Shown here: positions 1 to 7,558 of the stretch, one piece after another | Layout of the letters: each line of letters opens with the position of its first letter | How positions within the stretch are numbered: the stretch's first letter is position 1 | The notes under the pieces: model-generated | The model's input: only the letters and a program-made list of their open reading frames with translations | Database searches by the model: none | What the model was told of the DNA's origin: nothing | Translations under genes and position numbers: made by a program | DNA from: Niabella yanshanensis | Lineage (GTDB): Bacteria; Bacteroidota; Bacteroidia; Chitinophagales; Chitinophagaceae | NCBI RefSeq assembly: GCF_034424215.1 | Contig: NZ_CP139960.1 | Coordinates: forward strand, 2,108,001-2,172,000 | Length of the DNA: 64,000 bases | Reading direction: 5' to 3'

Positions 1-1088
1 TTTAATTTTTTGATCGTAGCCAACACGTTCAATAAAGCATCCGGCGTATGCGCGTAGTCGATAATCGCTATCACTTTTTCATTAGGAGAAATGATGTACT
101 CGAAGCGTCCTTCTGCTCCATTCAAAATGCTGAGTGCTTGTAACACTTCATACTTATCCTGCTCCAAACAAATAGCCGCACCATATACTGCCAGAAGATT
201 GTGGGCGTTAAAAGACCCAATCAACCTGAAATGCACCTCCTGCTCATCAATCAGCATGTGCAGGCCCATGATGCCGTTATCAAGAATCTTTCCTTTAAAA
301 TCGCTCACTGCTTTCAACGAATAGGTTTTAGCTATAGCCGCTGTATTCTGCAGCATCACCATCCCGCGCTTATCGTCTATATTCGTAATCGCAAAAGCTG
401 TTTTAGGTAGCTGATCAAAAAACATCTTTTTCACCCGGATATATTCATCAAAGGTTTTATGATAATCCAGGTGGTCATGAGATATATTAGTAAAAATGCC
501 GACGGCAAATTCGAGCCCTTCAATTCTACGCTGGTTGATAGCATGAGAGCTCACTTCCATAAACACATAAGCACAACCCTCTTCTACCATCTGCCCCAGC
601 AACCGGTTTAGTTGCACCGTATCAGGCGTAGTATGGGTTGCAGCTATTACTTTGCTGCCGATATGATTTTGAACAGTGCTCAATAAACCACATTTATAAC
701 CCAGCGCACTAAACAGCTGATACAGTAGGGTTGCAACCGTTGTTTTTCCGTTGGTGCCGGTAACACCTATCAACTTTATCTGAGCAGAAGGGCGACCGTA
801 AAAATTATGGGCGATAATTCCTGCTGCTGCAGCGCTATCCTCTACCTGGATATAAGTAACAGCCCCATCCATGGTTGCGGGCAATGCTTCACATACAATG
901 GCTACAGCCCCGCCTTGTATTGCTTTCGAAATAAACTGGTGTCCGTCTGCAGCAACACCCTTTACTGCAACAAATATATTACCAGGCTGCACACTACGGG
1001 AGTCTATAGCAATACCAGTGACAGCGATATCTGTAGCTCCCGCTACCGACTGCAAACTGGTCTTATATAAAATTTCCTGTAGTAACAC
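1..1088 (-). CDS. murE: MurE, UDP-N-acetylmuramyl-tripeptide synthetase (3' end cut by window)
   Basis: Mur ligase that adds the third amino acid to UDP-MurNAc-L-Ala-D-Glu in cytoplasmic peptidoglycan precursor synthesis. The visible 362 residues include the ATP P-loop GTNGKTT near residue 110, the substrate-binding stretch with TTPDT, the SSHA motif, the NISHDHLDYH stretch and, at the window edge, YAHTPDAL. The C-terminal domain with the DNPR-type motif that separates diaminopimelate from lysine enzymes lies outside the window. The start is taken as GTG at 1088, six bases after an AAAGAG ribosome site; no ATG fits. It follows ftsI by about 40 bases in the division operon. Identity is very likely; the amino acid added cannot be told. 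Confidence 0.93.
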   Translation of the reverse strand, partial: MLLQEILYKTSLQSVAGATDIAVTGIAIDSRSVQPGNIFVAVKGVAADGHQFISKAIQGGAVAIVCEALPATMDGAVTYIQVEDSAAAAGIIAHNFYGRPSAQIKLIGVTGTNGKTTVATLLYQLFSALGYKCGLLSTVQNHIGSKVIAATHTTPDTVQLNRLLGQMVEEGCAYVFMEVSSHAINQRRIEGLEFAVGIFTNISHDHLDYHKTFDEYIRVKKMFFDQLPKTAFAITNIDDKRGMVMLQNTAAIAKTYSLKAVSDFKGKILDNGIMGLHMLIDEQEVHFRLIGSFNAHNLLAVYGAAICLEQDKYEVLQALSILNGAEGRFEYIISPNEKVIAIIDYAHTPDALLNVLATIKKL

Positions 1089-1130
1089 TGTGACTCTTTA
1101 TCTTTTGTTTGATTAAAATACCTTCTTTTA

Positions 1131-3263
1131 CTAAGCCAGGCTTAGTACGATCGACTGCCCTTTTCTAAATGGCGCACCCGGCTGAATCGACTGAACAGCT
1201 ACCTTCCCACTACCTTTAGCATTTACCCTAAGCCCCATATCTTCCAGCAACCTGATGGCATCTCTCAATCCCATACCTCTCACATTCGGCATCAGGTTAT
1301 CCTTCACCACATTGGTTTGTAAAATTCTCTTGTAGTTGGTAGCGTACATGGTAGCCCAGTTGTTTTGCTGCAAAGAGTCCACATACTTCATATCTAAAAA
1401 ACCAAGCACACTTTTGATACCAGCAGCGTGTCCTGCATAGAAATAGCTGGTGCTATCTGCTGCACCTTCATACATCTTTGGCGTCTTGCGGTCTACATAC
1501 ATTGAGTAGATCTTGGTTGCAATTTCCCTGAATACGGGAGCAGCCAATTGCCCCCCGTAATACAAACCCGAACCCGCCTTAGTCCTTATCACTACGATAC
1601 AGGAGTATTGCGGATTATTAGCCGGGAAGTACCCGGCAAAAGAAGCCTGGTAAATCCTATTGGCATATCCTATACCACGGTCAGCCACCTGCGCTGTACC
1701 GGTTTTCCCAGCCACCAGGAAAGGCATGTCTTTAAAAACGCCTTTACCAGAGCCCTCCGTAATAACCAGTTCCAATGCTTTTTTTGCGGCTTCCAATGTA
1801 GCAGGCTTGCATATTTGCTGTTCTAAAACCTTCGGTTGCATTTGCTTAACAACAACACCATTGTTTCGGATACTATTTACCAGATACGGACTCACCATTA
1901 CACCATTATTGCCAATTGCATTATATAAAGTAAGTAATTGCATTGGGCTTACTTGAATAGCATATCCAAAAGCCATTGTCACCAGGTTCATCAGGCCTCC
2001 ATGACTGGCTTCCAGCGGAGCTACGCTCGGGCGCGGAATAGCCGATAAATCTATAGGTGATTTTTTAGTCAGGTGGTATTTATCCAGGTATTCTTTAAAC
2101 TCTGTTGGTTCTTTACCAAAGGCTTTCATTGCCACACGCCCCATACCTACATTGGAGCTATGAGCGATACACTCTTCAATAGTCAGCACGGGTTTGGGCA
2201 TACGGTGTGCGTCTGTAATAGGACGAGGCCCCACCTGCATGCGACCGGTGCTACCTACTTCGAACAGGTCGCCGGGTTTTACGTTCCCTTTATCCAGTGA
2301 AGCCAGGAAGCTAACAATCTTAATGGTAGAACCTGGTTCAGTTACTCTCAGCGCATAGTTATCATTCTCCCAATAAGTAGTATCCTCACCATTGCGCCCC
2401 AGGTTGGCTATTGCTTTGATCTTCCCTGTTTTGGTTTCCATTACAATGGCAGTTCCATATTCTGCATGTATAGATTGCAGCATACGCAGCAGGGCCGTTT
2501 CTGCTACATCCTGCATGTTTATATCCAATGTAGTATAGATATCGCGGCCGTCTTCAGGCTCTACCTCAAACCCTTGTACGGGCACAGCGCCACCAGAGGC
2601 GTAACGTACCAGGCGCTGTCCGCTCCGGCCATTCAATAAACTATCATAGCTCATCTCCAATCCCACGTTCATCTTCTTCACCTTGCCATCGCTGTTAACA
2701 TACTCGCGGCTCAGTCCAATGGTTCTATTGGCCAGTAAGCCAAATGGTGCTATACGCTTGCTGGTTTGTTCTACAACAATACCACTCTTGTTTTTTCCCA
2801 GCCTGATCAGCGGAAATTCCCGCAAGGCCTTATAATCCTCGAAAGAGATCTTTTTCTTAAGCGAATAATAACGATTCCCTTTTGCATAAGCTTTATCAAA
2901 TTCAGCCCTGTACTCCTTGGCAGTCTTATCTTTAAAATAACCAGCCATAGCGATAGCAAAAGAGTCGATATAAGTATTATATACTTTGCCGCCCTTATCT
3001 CTTAAACCATCGGCCTTGAAGTCCATATATATATCAAACTGCGGAAGCGAAGTGCTCAGCATCTGACCGTCTTCACTAAATATGGTGCCCCTGTCTGCAT
3101 TAATCTCTACAATCTTCTGATGCATACTATCACCCATGCTTCTCCAATGCTCTCCCTGCAGCTTCTGGATCACTACGGCTTTTCCCAGAATCATTACAGA
3201 CAGCACCACTATGCCGATAAAGCATAGATACACGCGCCATAATATATCCTTTTTAACCTCCAT
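1131..3263 (-). CDS. ftsI: FtsI/PBP3-type septal peptidoglycan transpeptidase with PASTA tail
   Basis: Class B penicillin-binding protein that cross-links septal peptidoglycan, anchored in the inner membrane with its body in the periplasm. At 710 residues it has one N-terminal membrane segment (about 10-32), a dimerisation domain (about 50-230) and a transpeptidase domain with the catalytic triad of motifs STIK (312-315), SSN (369-371) and KTG (520-522). A single PASTA repeat occupies about 655-710, as is usual for Bacteroidota division PBPs and absent from the E. coli enzyme. It lies between ftsL and murE in the mraZ-rsmH-ftsL-ftsI-murE order, which supports the septal role over elongation. 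ATG start is clear. Confidence 0.95.
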   Translation of the reverse strand: MEVKKDILWRVYLCFIGIVVLSVMILGKAVVIQKLQGEHWRSMGDSMHQKIVEINADRGTIFSEDGQMLSTSLPQFDIYMDFKADGLRDKGGKVYNTYIDSFAIAMAGYFKDKTAKEYRAEFDKAYAKGNRYYSLKKKISFEDYKALREFPLIRLGKNKSGIVVEQTSKRIAPFGLLANRTIGLSREYVNSDGKVKKMNVGLEMSYDSLLNGRSGQRLVRYASGGAVPVQGFEVEPEDGRDIYTTLDINMQDVAETALLRMLQSIHAEYGTAIVMETKTGKIKAIANLGRNGEDTTYWENDNYALRVTEPGSTIKIVSFLASLDKGNVKPGDLFEVGSTGRMQVGPRPITDAHRMPKPVLTIEECIAHSSNVGMGRVAMKAFGKEPTEFKEYLDKYHLTKKSPIDLSAIPRPSVAPLEASHGGLMNLVTMAFGYAIQVSPMQLLTLYNAIGNNGVMVSPYLVNSIRNNGVVVKQMQPKVLEQQICKPATLEAAKKALELVITEGSGKGVFKDMPFLVAGKTGTAQVADRGIGYANRIYQASFAGYFPANNPQYSCIVVIRTKAGSGLYYGGQLAAPVFREIATKIYSMYVDRKTPKMYEGAADSTSYFYAGHAAGIKSVLGFLDMKYVDSLQQNNWATMYATNYKRILQTNVVKDNLMPNVRGMGLRDAIRLLEDMGLRVNAKGSGKVAVQSIQPGAPFRKGQSIVLSLA

Positions 3264-3301
3264 ATTATTTCAACTGATGAAGAATGATATTAGTCAACTA
3301 T

Positions 3302-3640
3302 TTATTCCTGAACACCCGCCAGATAATCTTCCAGCGAGTCTTTAAGTACATACGGTGTTTCGTTCAATTCGCTCAAACCCAGTGGCTGCAAAGCTTTCGA
3401 TAACTGGCTGGGTTTGCTGCGAAACATCACCTCACTTTTCAAACTCTTATATTCCCACTGCAATTCCTTCACCTCTTTGGCCATAGCATTGATCTTTCGA
3501 ACGGTTTTATCCGCCATGTGTCCATTGTAGATATATACTACTGCCAGAAAAGCAAGAAAAAAAAGGAAAGGCACCTGTTTTACAATGGATTGATAATTCA
3601 ACCATTTCTTCCAATTAAACTTCACCTGCCCTTCTTTCAT
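3302..3640 (-). CDS. ftsL: FtsL-like cell division protein
   Basis: Short bitopic membrane protein of 112 residues between rsmH and ftsI, the position of ftsL in division clusters. It has a basic cytoplasmic N terminus, one membrane segment at about residues 22-40, and a periplasmic helical part (about 42-85) of the kind that forms the FtsL/FtsB coiled coil. Sequence similarity to FtsL is always weak, so the call rests on size, topology and neighbours. A longer frame opens with TTG at 3670, but the ATG at 3640 begins directly before the basic segment and is preferred. FtsL helps FtsB/FtsQ recruit and activate FtsW-FtsI. Confidence 0.8.
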   Translation of the reverse strand: MKEGQVKFNWKKWLNYQSIVKQVPFLFFLAFLAVVYIYNGHMADKTVRKINAMAKEVKELQWEYKSLKSEVMFRSKPSQLSKALQPLGLSELNETPYVLKDSLEDYLAGVQE

Positions 3641-3697
3641 ACCAAATGTTTTTATGGGTTTACTGATCAAATACTTCTGCCAATACCTGAAAAGGCG

Positions 3698-4669
3698 CTA
3701 CAGACGTTCGGCTACCCGCAACTTAGCACTCCGCGATCTCGAATTATTCTTCAACTCATCCTGCCCCGCTGTGACCGGCTTACGGGTTATCACCGTAAAT
3801 ATTTCCTGTCTTCGTGTATTTATAAACGGATTCTCTTCTATTTCTTCAAAACTTCCGTCCCTGAAAAAGTTCTTTACCACCCTGTCTTCTATGGAGTGAA
3901 ACGTAATAATTGCTATTCTTCCTCCGGGATTTAACAAGGATACAGATTGCTCCAGCATCTCTTTTAACACCTGTATCTCTTCATTCACTTCCATGCGCAA
4001 TGCCTGGAACACCTGCGCAAAGTATTTATTCGGATTGCCCTTCACAACATCTCTTACTGCATTCTTAAATCCATCTATCGTTTTGAGTGATACCACATTT
4101 CGAACTGACACAATTGTTTTTGCCAGTGTTTTTGCGTTGGTCACTTCCCCATATTGTTCAAACAACTTATGCAATTGGGTTTCCCCATATTGCTGCACTA
4201 CTTCGAATGCTGTTACCGATTGCCGCCTGTCCATTCGCATATCCATATCTGCATTAAACCGGATGCTGAACCCACGATCTGCTTCATCAAACTGGTGACT
4301 GCTTACACCCAAATCAGCTAAAATGCCATCTACCTTAGCTACCTCCTGGAGTCGTAAAAAGCGCTGGATATGCCTGAAGTTCTGCTGGATAAAAACCACC
4401 CTTTTATCATCGGGTACATTCTTAGCTGCATCTCCATCCTGATCGAAAACATATAGCTTCCCGTTTTCATTCAACTGCTCCAGTATTGCGGCAGAGTGCC
4501 CGCCACCACCAAACGTACAGTCTACATAAACACCATCTGGCTTTATTGCCAATCCCTCTATCGTTTCGTGTAAAAGAACTGGTATGTGGTAGCCGGTTGA
4601 CTGGTTGATAGGTTGACTGGTTGACAGAGATTCTTGCTGTTGGCCCTCTTTGCTTTTTTTGTTATTCAT
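3698..4669 (-). CDS. rsmH: RsmH, 16S rRNA (cytosine1402-N4)-methyltransferase
   Basis: SAM-dependent methyltransferase (MraW family) that modifies C1402 in the decoding site of 16S rRNA. The SAM motif DCTFGGGGHS lies at residues 50-59, followed by ADLGVSSHQ and the late motif ITFHSIEDR. The 323 residues include an unusual N-terminal extension of about 20 residues over typical members, polar and rich in Ser, Gln and Asn, encoded in part by four tandem 8-bp units (4595-4626). No ATG, GTG or TTG lies between this tract and the conserved YHIPVLL start of the domain, so translation must begin before the repeat, at the ATG at 4669. It is second gene of the division operon. Confidence 0.95.
   Translation of the reverse strand: MNNKKSKEGQQQESLSTSQPINQSTGYHIPVLLHETIEGLAIKPDGVYVDCTFGGGGHSAAILEQLNENGKLYVFDQDGDAAKNVPDDKRVVFIQQNFRHIQRFLRLQEVAKVDGILADLGVSSHQFDEADRGFSIRFNADMDMRMDRRQSVTAFEVVQQYGETQLHKLFEQYGEVTNAKTLAKTIVSVRNVVSLKTIDGFKNAVRDVVKGNPNKYFAQVFQALRMEVNEEIQVLKEMLEQSVSLLNPGGRIAIITFHSIEDRVVKNFFRDGSFEEIEENPFINTRRQEIFTVITRKPVTAGQDELKNNSRSRSAKLRVAERL
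4595..4626 (-). repeat. Four tandem 8-bp units inside the rsmH N-terminal codons
   Basis: On the plus strand four consecutive 8-mers read GGTTGACT, GGTTGATA, GGTTGACT, GGTTGACA, that is two near-identical 16-bp units. They encode part of the Ser/Gln/Pro/Asn-rich extension of RsmH. Since 8 is not a multiple of 3, gain or loss of one unit would shift the reading frame before the catalytic domain. Confidence 0.85.
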
Positions 4670-4681
4670 ACCTATTCAACT

Positions 4682-4729
4682 TTTAAACCCTGTCTGCTCC
4701 AAAGGAGTCCTTAGACCGACAGGCAGGTT
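4682..4729. repeat. 48-bp REP-like palindromic element, copy 1 (between mraZ and rsmH)
   Basis: Begins TTTAAACCC and ends CAGGCAGGTT. An outer stem CCTGTCTG/CAGGCAGG encloses a small inner hairpin CTCC-AAA-GGAG. It differs from the copy at 5732-5779 at a single base and has the same orientation. It lies inside the likely mraZ-rsmH transcript, in the 69-bp gap, where it would form an RNA hairpin; there is no U-run after it, so it is not an ordinary terminator. Confidence 0.85.
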
Positions 4730-4738
4730 GTAAACCGA

Positions 4739-5191
4739 TCAACTAACAGAACCCATTACCATGCTTGCCAGGTCACTAAATGATTCAGGTGAGAAAGAAT
4801 CAAAGAACTCTTTATATTTAGCACTATCCCAGATCTCCATCTTATTACCTGCAGGTACCAGTACAATATCTTTTTGAAGCCCTGCATACTCCTTTAAAGT
4901 GGGAGGCAATAACAACCTGCCCGCGCTGTCCGGCTCTACCATGGTAGCTCCATTTAGAAAGTAACGCTTAAACTGCCGAACCTTCGGATCAAAATCATTC
5001 AGCGCATTTACTTTTTCAGCAATAGGTTTCCAGGAACTGAGCGGGTACAGACTCAGGCATTTTTCAAAACCCCTGTTAATTACAAACTTCTCCCCATCTC
5101 CTTCCGCCAGCTGTTTTTTAAACCCAGCTGGTAAAAGAAAGCGGCCTTTGGCATCAACCGTAGCCTCAAATTCTCCGAGGAAGCCTGTCAT
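4739..5191 (-). CDS. mraZ: MraZ, division-cluster transcriptional regulator
   Basis: DNA-binding protein of the SpoVT/AbrB-like fold that represses its own division operon in E. coli and can act elsewhere. It is 150 residues, the normal length, with two related halves: FEATVDAKGRFLLPAGFK near the N terminus and VEPDSAGRLLLPPTLKEY near residues 85-102, the two swapped-hairpin repeats of the family. It is first gene of the mraZ-rsmH-ftsL-ftsI-murE operon. Three CAC(GTG) half-sites 10 bp apart, overlapping the likely -7 element just upstream, fit autorepression. ATG start is clear. Confidence 0.96.
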   Translation of the reverse strand: MTGFLGEFEATVDAKGRFLLPAGFKKQLAEGDGEKFVINRGFEKCLSLYPLSSWKPIAEKVNALNDFDPKVRQFKRYFLNGATMVEPDSAGRLLLPPTLKEYAGLQKDIVLVPAGNKMEIWDSAKYKEFFDSFSPESFSDLASMVMGSVS

Positions 5192-5223
5192 AAATGAAAT
5201 AACTGTTATTTAATGCACTAAAC

Positions 5224-5261
5224 TAACACAAAGTAACACTTTTTCCCACTTACCTACCAAA
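5224..5261 (-). promoter_or_regulatory. mraZ promoter with overlapping 10-bp-spaced MraZ boxes
   Basis: Read on the minus strand, GTG triplets occur with an exact 10-bp period (5249, 5239, 5229): GTGGGA, GTGTTA, GTGTTA. This matches the direct-repeat spacing of known MraZ operators (TGGG or GTG repeats every 10 bp). A near-consensus promoter is superposed: TTGG at about 5257-5260 and TTACTTTG at 5229-5236, 21 bp apart, one base from TAnnTTTG. Overlap of boxes and -7 element predicts repression. Confidence 0.55.
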
Positions 5262-5731
5262 TTTTAGCATTTTTGATTTATCCACAAATCAAATCACCCT
5301 CAAATGCCCTACTACAAAGGATTTCAGCCGTTTTTCGGCCTTAACATAAAAAAAAGATGTGAATATAATGTGAATTACTTTCCCTGAAACGTGGAAAGGT
5401 TCAAAAAATGCTGCGTTTAGCGGGAATTCGCGTGTAGTTATCGCCAAAAAACTGGAAATTTGCTGTTTCTATTGGGGAAAGTTTGCAGGTTGAACGATTG
5501 ACGGGTTTACCAGGAGTTAGTAGCAAACAATGTAAAAAGTAAAATTTAAATGCGAAATCGCGTATTTCTGTTATTTCTCATTTCAACTTTCAAAACTTTT
5601 GCTCAAATAAAAAAAATAGTACCATATATAAAGTTAATAGCACAATCATTTTTGAATTTACGCAGGTTGATTAGACTTTACAGTTGAAAAGCGCAGCACC
5701 CACCTGAATGGGAAGGGGCAACTTTTCAACC
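5262..5731. other. Long AT-rich gap between mraZ and queA
   Basis: No convincing coding frame or known RNA was found. A long-range inverted repeat GTTGAAAAG (5683-5691) / CTTTTCAAC (5722-5730) lies just before the second 48-bp element and may form a hairpin upstream of queA. The rest is AT-rich and unexplained; the divergent genes on each side account for two promoters somewhere in it. Confidence 0.5.
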
Positions 5732-5779
5732 TTTAAACCCTGCCTGCTCCAAAGGAGTCCTTAGACCGACAGGCAGGTT
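5732..5779. repeat. 48-bp REP-like palindromic element, copy 2 (upstream of queA)
   Basis: Direct repeat of 4682-4729 with one base change; here the outer stem CCTGCCTG/CAGGCAGG is perfect, with inner hairpin CTCC-AAA-GGAG. It ends 23 bp before the queA start codon, so it probably lies in the queA leader. Confidence 0.85.
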
Positions 5780-5802
5780 TTCAACTTGTTAACTTACTCT
5801 GC

Positions 5803-7026
5803 ATGCATCCCAAATATCTCTCTATAAAAGATTTCACGTACAACCTCCCCGAAGAAAAGATAGCCTTTCACCCCCTGGATAACAGGGACGATGCACGGCT
5901 GCTCGTTTTTAAGAATGAAAAGATACAGGCGAATACCTACCGGAATATCGCCGCACATATACCTGAAGAAACCTTAATGATCTTTAATAACACTAAGGTG
6001 GTTGAAGCGAGGTTATTATTTAAAAAAGATACCGGAAGCGTTATCGAAGTTTTTTGCCTGCAGCCACACGAAATATACGCAGACATTACAACCGCTATGA
6101 ATCAAACCGGGAGTGTTCAATGGCTTTGCCTGGTGGGCGGTGCCTCTAAATGGAAAAAAGAGCAGGTATTACAACTTCGGTTTGAAGCAGATGCAACTGC
6201 TTACACTTTAGAGGGCGCACTTATTGAAAAAAGAAGTGATTGTTTTGTTGTTGAACTGAGTTGGAATGGTAATTTCAGTTTTGCTGAAGTTTTGCATCAT
6301 GCCGGGCATGTACCCCTACCACCTTATATTAAAAGGCAGGATGAAACAGCCGATAAAAGCCGCTACCAGACTGTTTTTGCCAGGTACGACGGATCGGTAG
6401 CCGCACCTACAGCCGGATTACATTTCACCGAAAATGTATTGTCATCGCTGCGGCAAAAAAATATCAATACAGCCTTTGTCACGCTGCATGTAGGCGCCGG
6501 CACATTCAGACCGGTTAAAGCAGATACCATGCTGGAGCACGATATGCATTCGGAGTTTATTGAAGTGGAAAGAGCGCTGATTGAACAGTTGATTGAACAG
6601 GGCAATAAAGTCCTTGTGGCTGTAGGTACTACATCTTTAAGAACATTGGAAAGCCTTTACTGGCTGGGTGCCCGGCTCATTACTAATCCACAGGCTTTTG
6701 AAAATGAGCTGCCTTTTTTAAGTCAATGGGAAGCTTACGAGCATACAGATACTCCGCACAAGACTGACGCACTTAAAGCCTTGCAGGTATATTTGTCAGA
6801 GACCGGCAGCAGCAGGCTGGTTGCTAAAACCCAGATCATTATCGCGCCCGGCTATACGTTTAAAATGATTGATGGGCTGGTAACCAATTTTCACCAACCC
6901 TCCTCCACTCTCCTTTTACTGGTAGCCGCCCTTATCGGAGACAACTGGAGAAAGGTTTATGATTATGCGCTGCAGAACGATTTCCGTTTCCTGAGTTATG
7001 GGGACGGTAGCCTGCTCTGGAAGTAA
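5803..7026 (+). CDS. queA: QueA, S-adenosylmethionine:tRNA ribosyltransferase-isomerase
   Basis: Transfers and rearranges the ribosyl part of SAM onto 7-aminomethyl-7-deazaguanine in tRNA to give epoxyqueuosine, the penultimate step of queuosine synthesis. Family landmarks are the early EEKIAFHPLDNRDDARLL stretch, the MIFNNTKV motif, the APTAGLHFT motif and HVGAGTFRPV, and the late LVTNFHQPSSTLLLLVAA and ...FLSYGDGSLL. At 407 residues it is longer than the E. coli enzyme (about 356), the excess lying in the middle, as is common in Bacteroidota. It stands alone with a terminator after it. ATG start at 5803. Confidence 0.97.
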   Translation: MHPKYLSIKDFTYNLPEEKIAFHPLDNRDDARLLVFKNEKIQANTYRNIAAHIPEETLMIFNNTKVVEARLLFKKDTGSVIEVFCLQPHEIYADITTAMNQTGSVQWLCLVGGASKWKKEQVLQLRFEADATAYTLEGALIEKRSDCFVVELSWNGNFSFAEVLHHAGHVPLPPYIKRQDETADKSRYQTVFARYDGSVAAPTAGLHFTENVLSSLRQKNINTAFVTLHVGAGTFRPVKADTMLEHDMHSEFIEVERALIEQLIEQGNKVLVAVGTTSLRTLESLYWLGARLITNPQAFENELPFLSQWEAYEHTDTPHKTDALKALQVYLSETGSSRLVAKTQIIIAPGYTFKMIDGLVTNFHQPSSTLLLLVAALIGDNWRKVYDYALQNDFRFLSYGDGSLLWK

Positions 7027-7034
7027 TTAAACAC

Positions 7035-7067
7035 AAAAGCCCCACCTGTACAACAAGCGGGGCTTTT
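7035..7067. terminator. Bidirectional terminator between queA and trxA
   Basis: Stem AAAAGCCCC / GGGGCTTTT around a 15-base loop, with A-run on one side and T-run on the other, between converging queA and trxA. Confidence 0.9.
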
Positions 7068-7083
7068 AAAAAACTAAAAAAAC

Positions 7084-7404
7084 TTAGTTCAGATGCGATT
7101 CGATCTTTTTTACAAAATTACCTTTTGGCTGCGCACCTACCAGTTTATCTACCACCTGGCCATTTTTTATAAATAAAATTGCGGGAATAGAAGTAATACC
7201 GTAATCCATTGACACCTGAGGATTTACATCCACATTCACTTTACCAATATTTACTTTACCGTCGTATTCTTTTGATAATTCTTCAATTACCGGCCCAATA
7301 GCACGGCAAGGACCACACCATTCTGCCCAAAAATCCACTACAGTTAATTTATCTGAATCCAAAACTTCCACCTGGAAGTTTGCGTCGTTAAATTCTTTTG
7401 CCAT
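7084..7404 (-). CDS. trxA: Thioredoxin
   Basis: Small cytoplasmic disulfide reductase. The 106 residues carry the WCGPC active site (Cys30, Cys33), the preceding VVDFWAEW strand, the cis-proline loop SIPAILFI and the usual glycine-rich C-terminal helix entry; there is no signal peptide, so it is the cytoplasmic electron donor rather than an envelope relative. It is monocistronic: its own promoter lies upstream and a shared terminator downstream. Length and motifs are canonical. Confidence 0.97.
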   Translation of the reverse strand: MAKEFNDANFQVEVLDSDKLTVVDFWAEWCGPCRAIGPVIEELSKEYDGKVNIGKVNVDVNPQVSMDYGITSIPAILFIKNGQVVDKLVGAQPKGNFVKKIESHLN

Positions 7405-7452
7405 TATTGATAGTTTTTAAAAGTTTTTAATTATTTAATGCTAAGTAGATAA

Positions 7453-7484
7453 CAAATTTAGCACCTAAAACTAAATAACAGCAA
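7453..7484 (-). promoter_or_regulatory. Bacteroidota-type promoter of trxA
   Basis: On the minus strand TTG (7484-7482) and TAAATTTG (7460-7453), 21 bp apart, match the Bacteroidota consensus TTG / TAnnTTTG. The start codon is 49 bp downstream. Confidence 0.6.
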
Positions 7485-7558
7485 TTGTGGCATTTTGTTG
7501 TGCAGAAAATGTCAATTGCAAAGACCCGCTACTGACAATTCACCGCTAACAACTGTTA

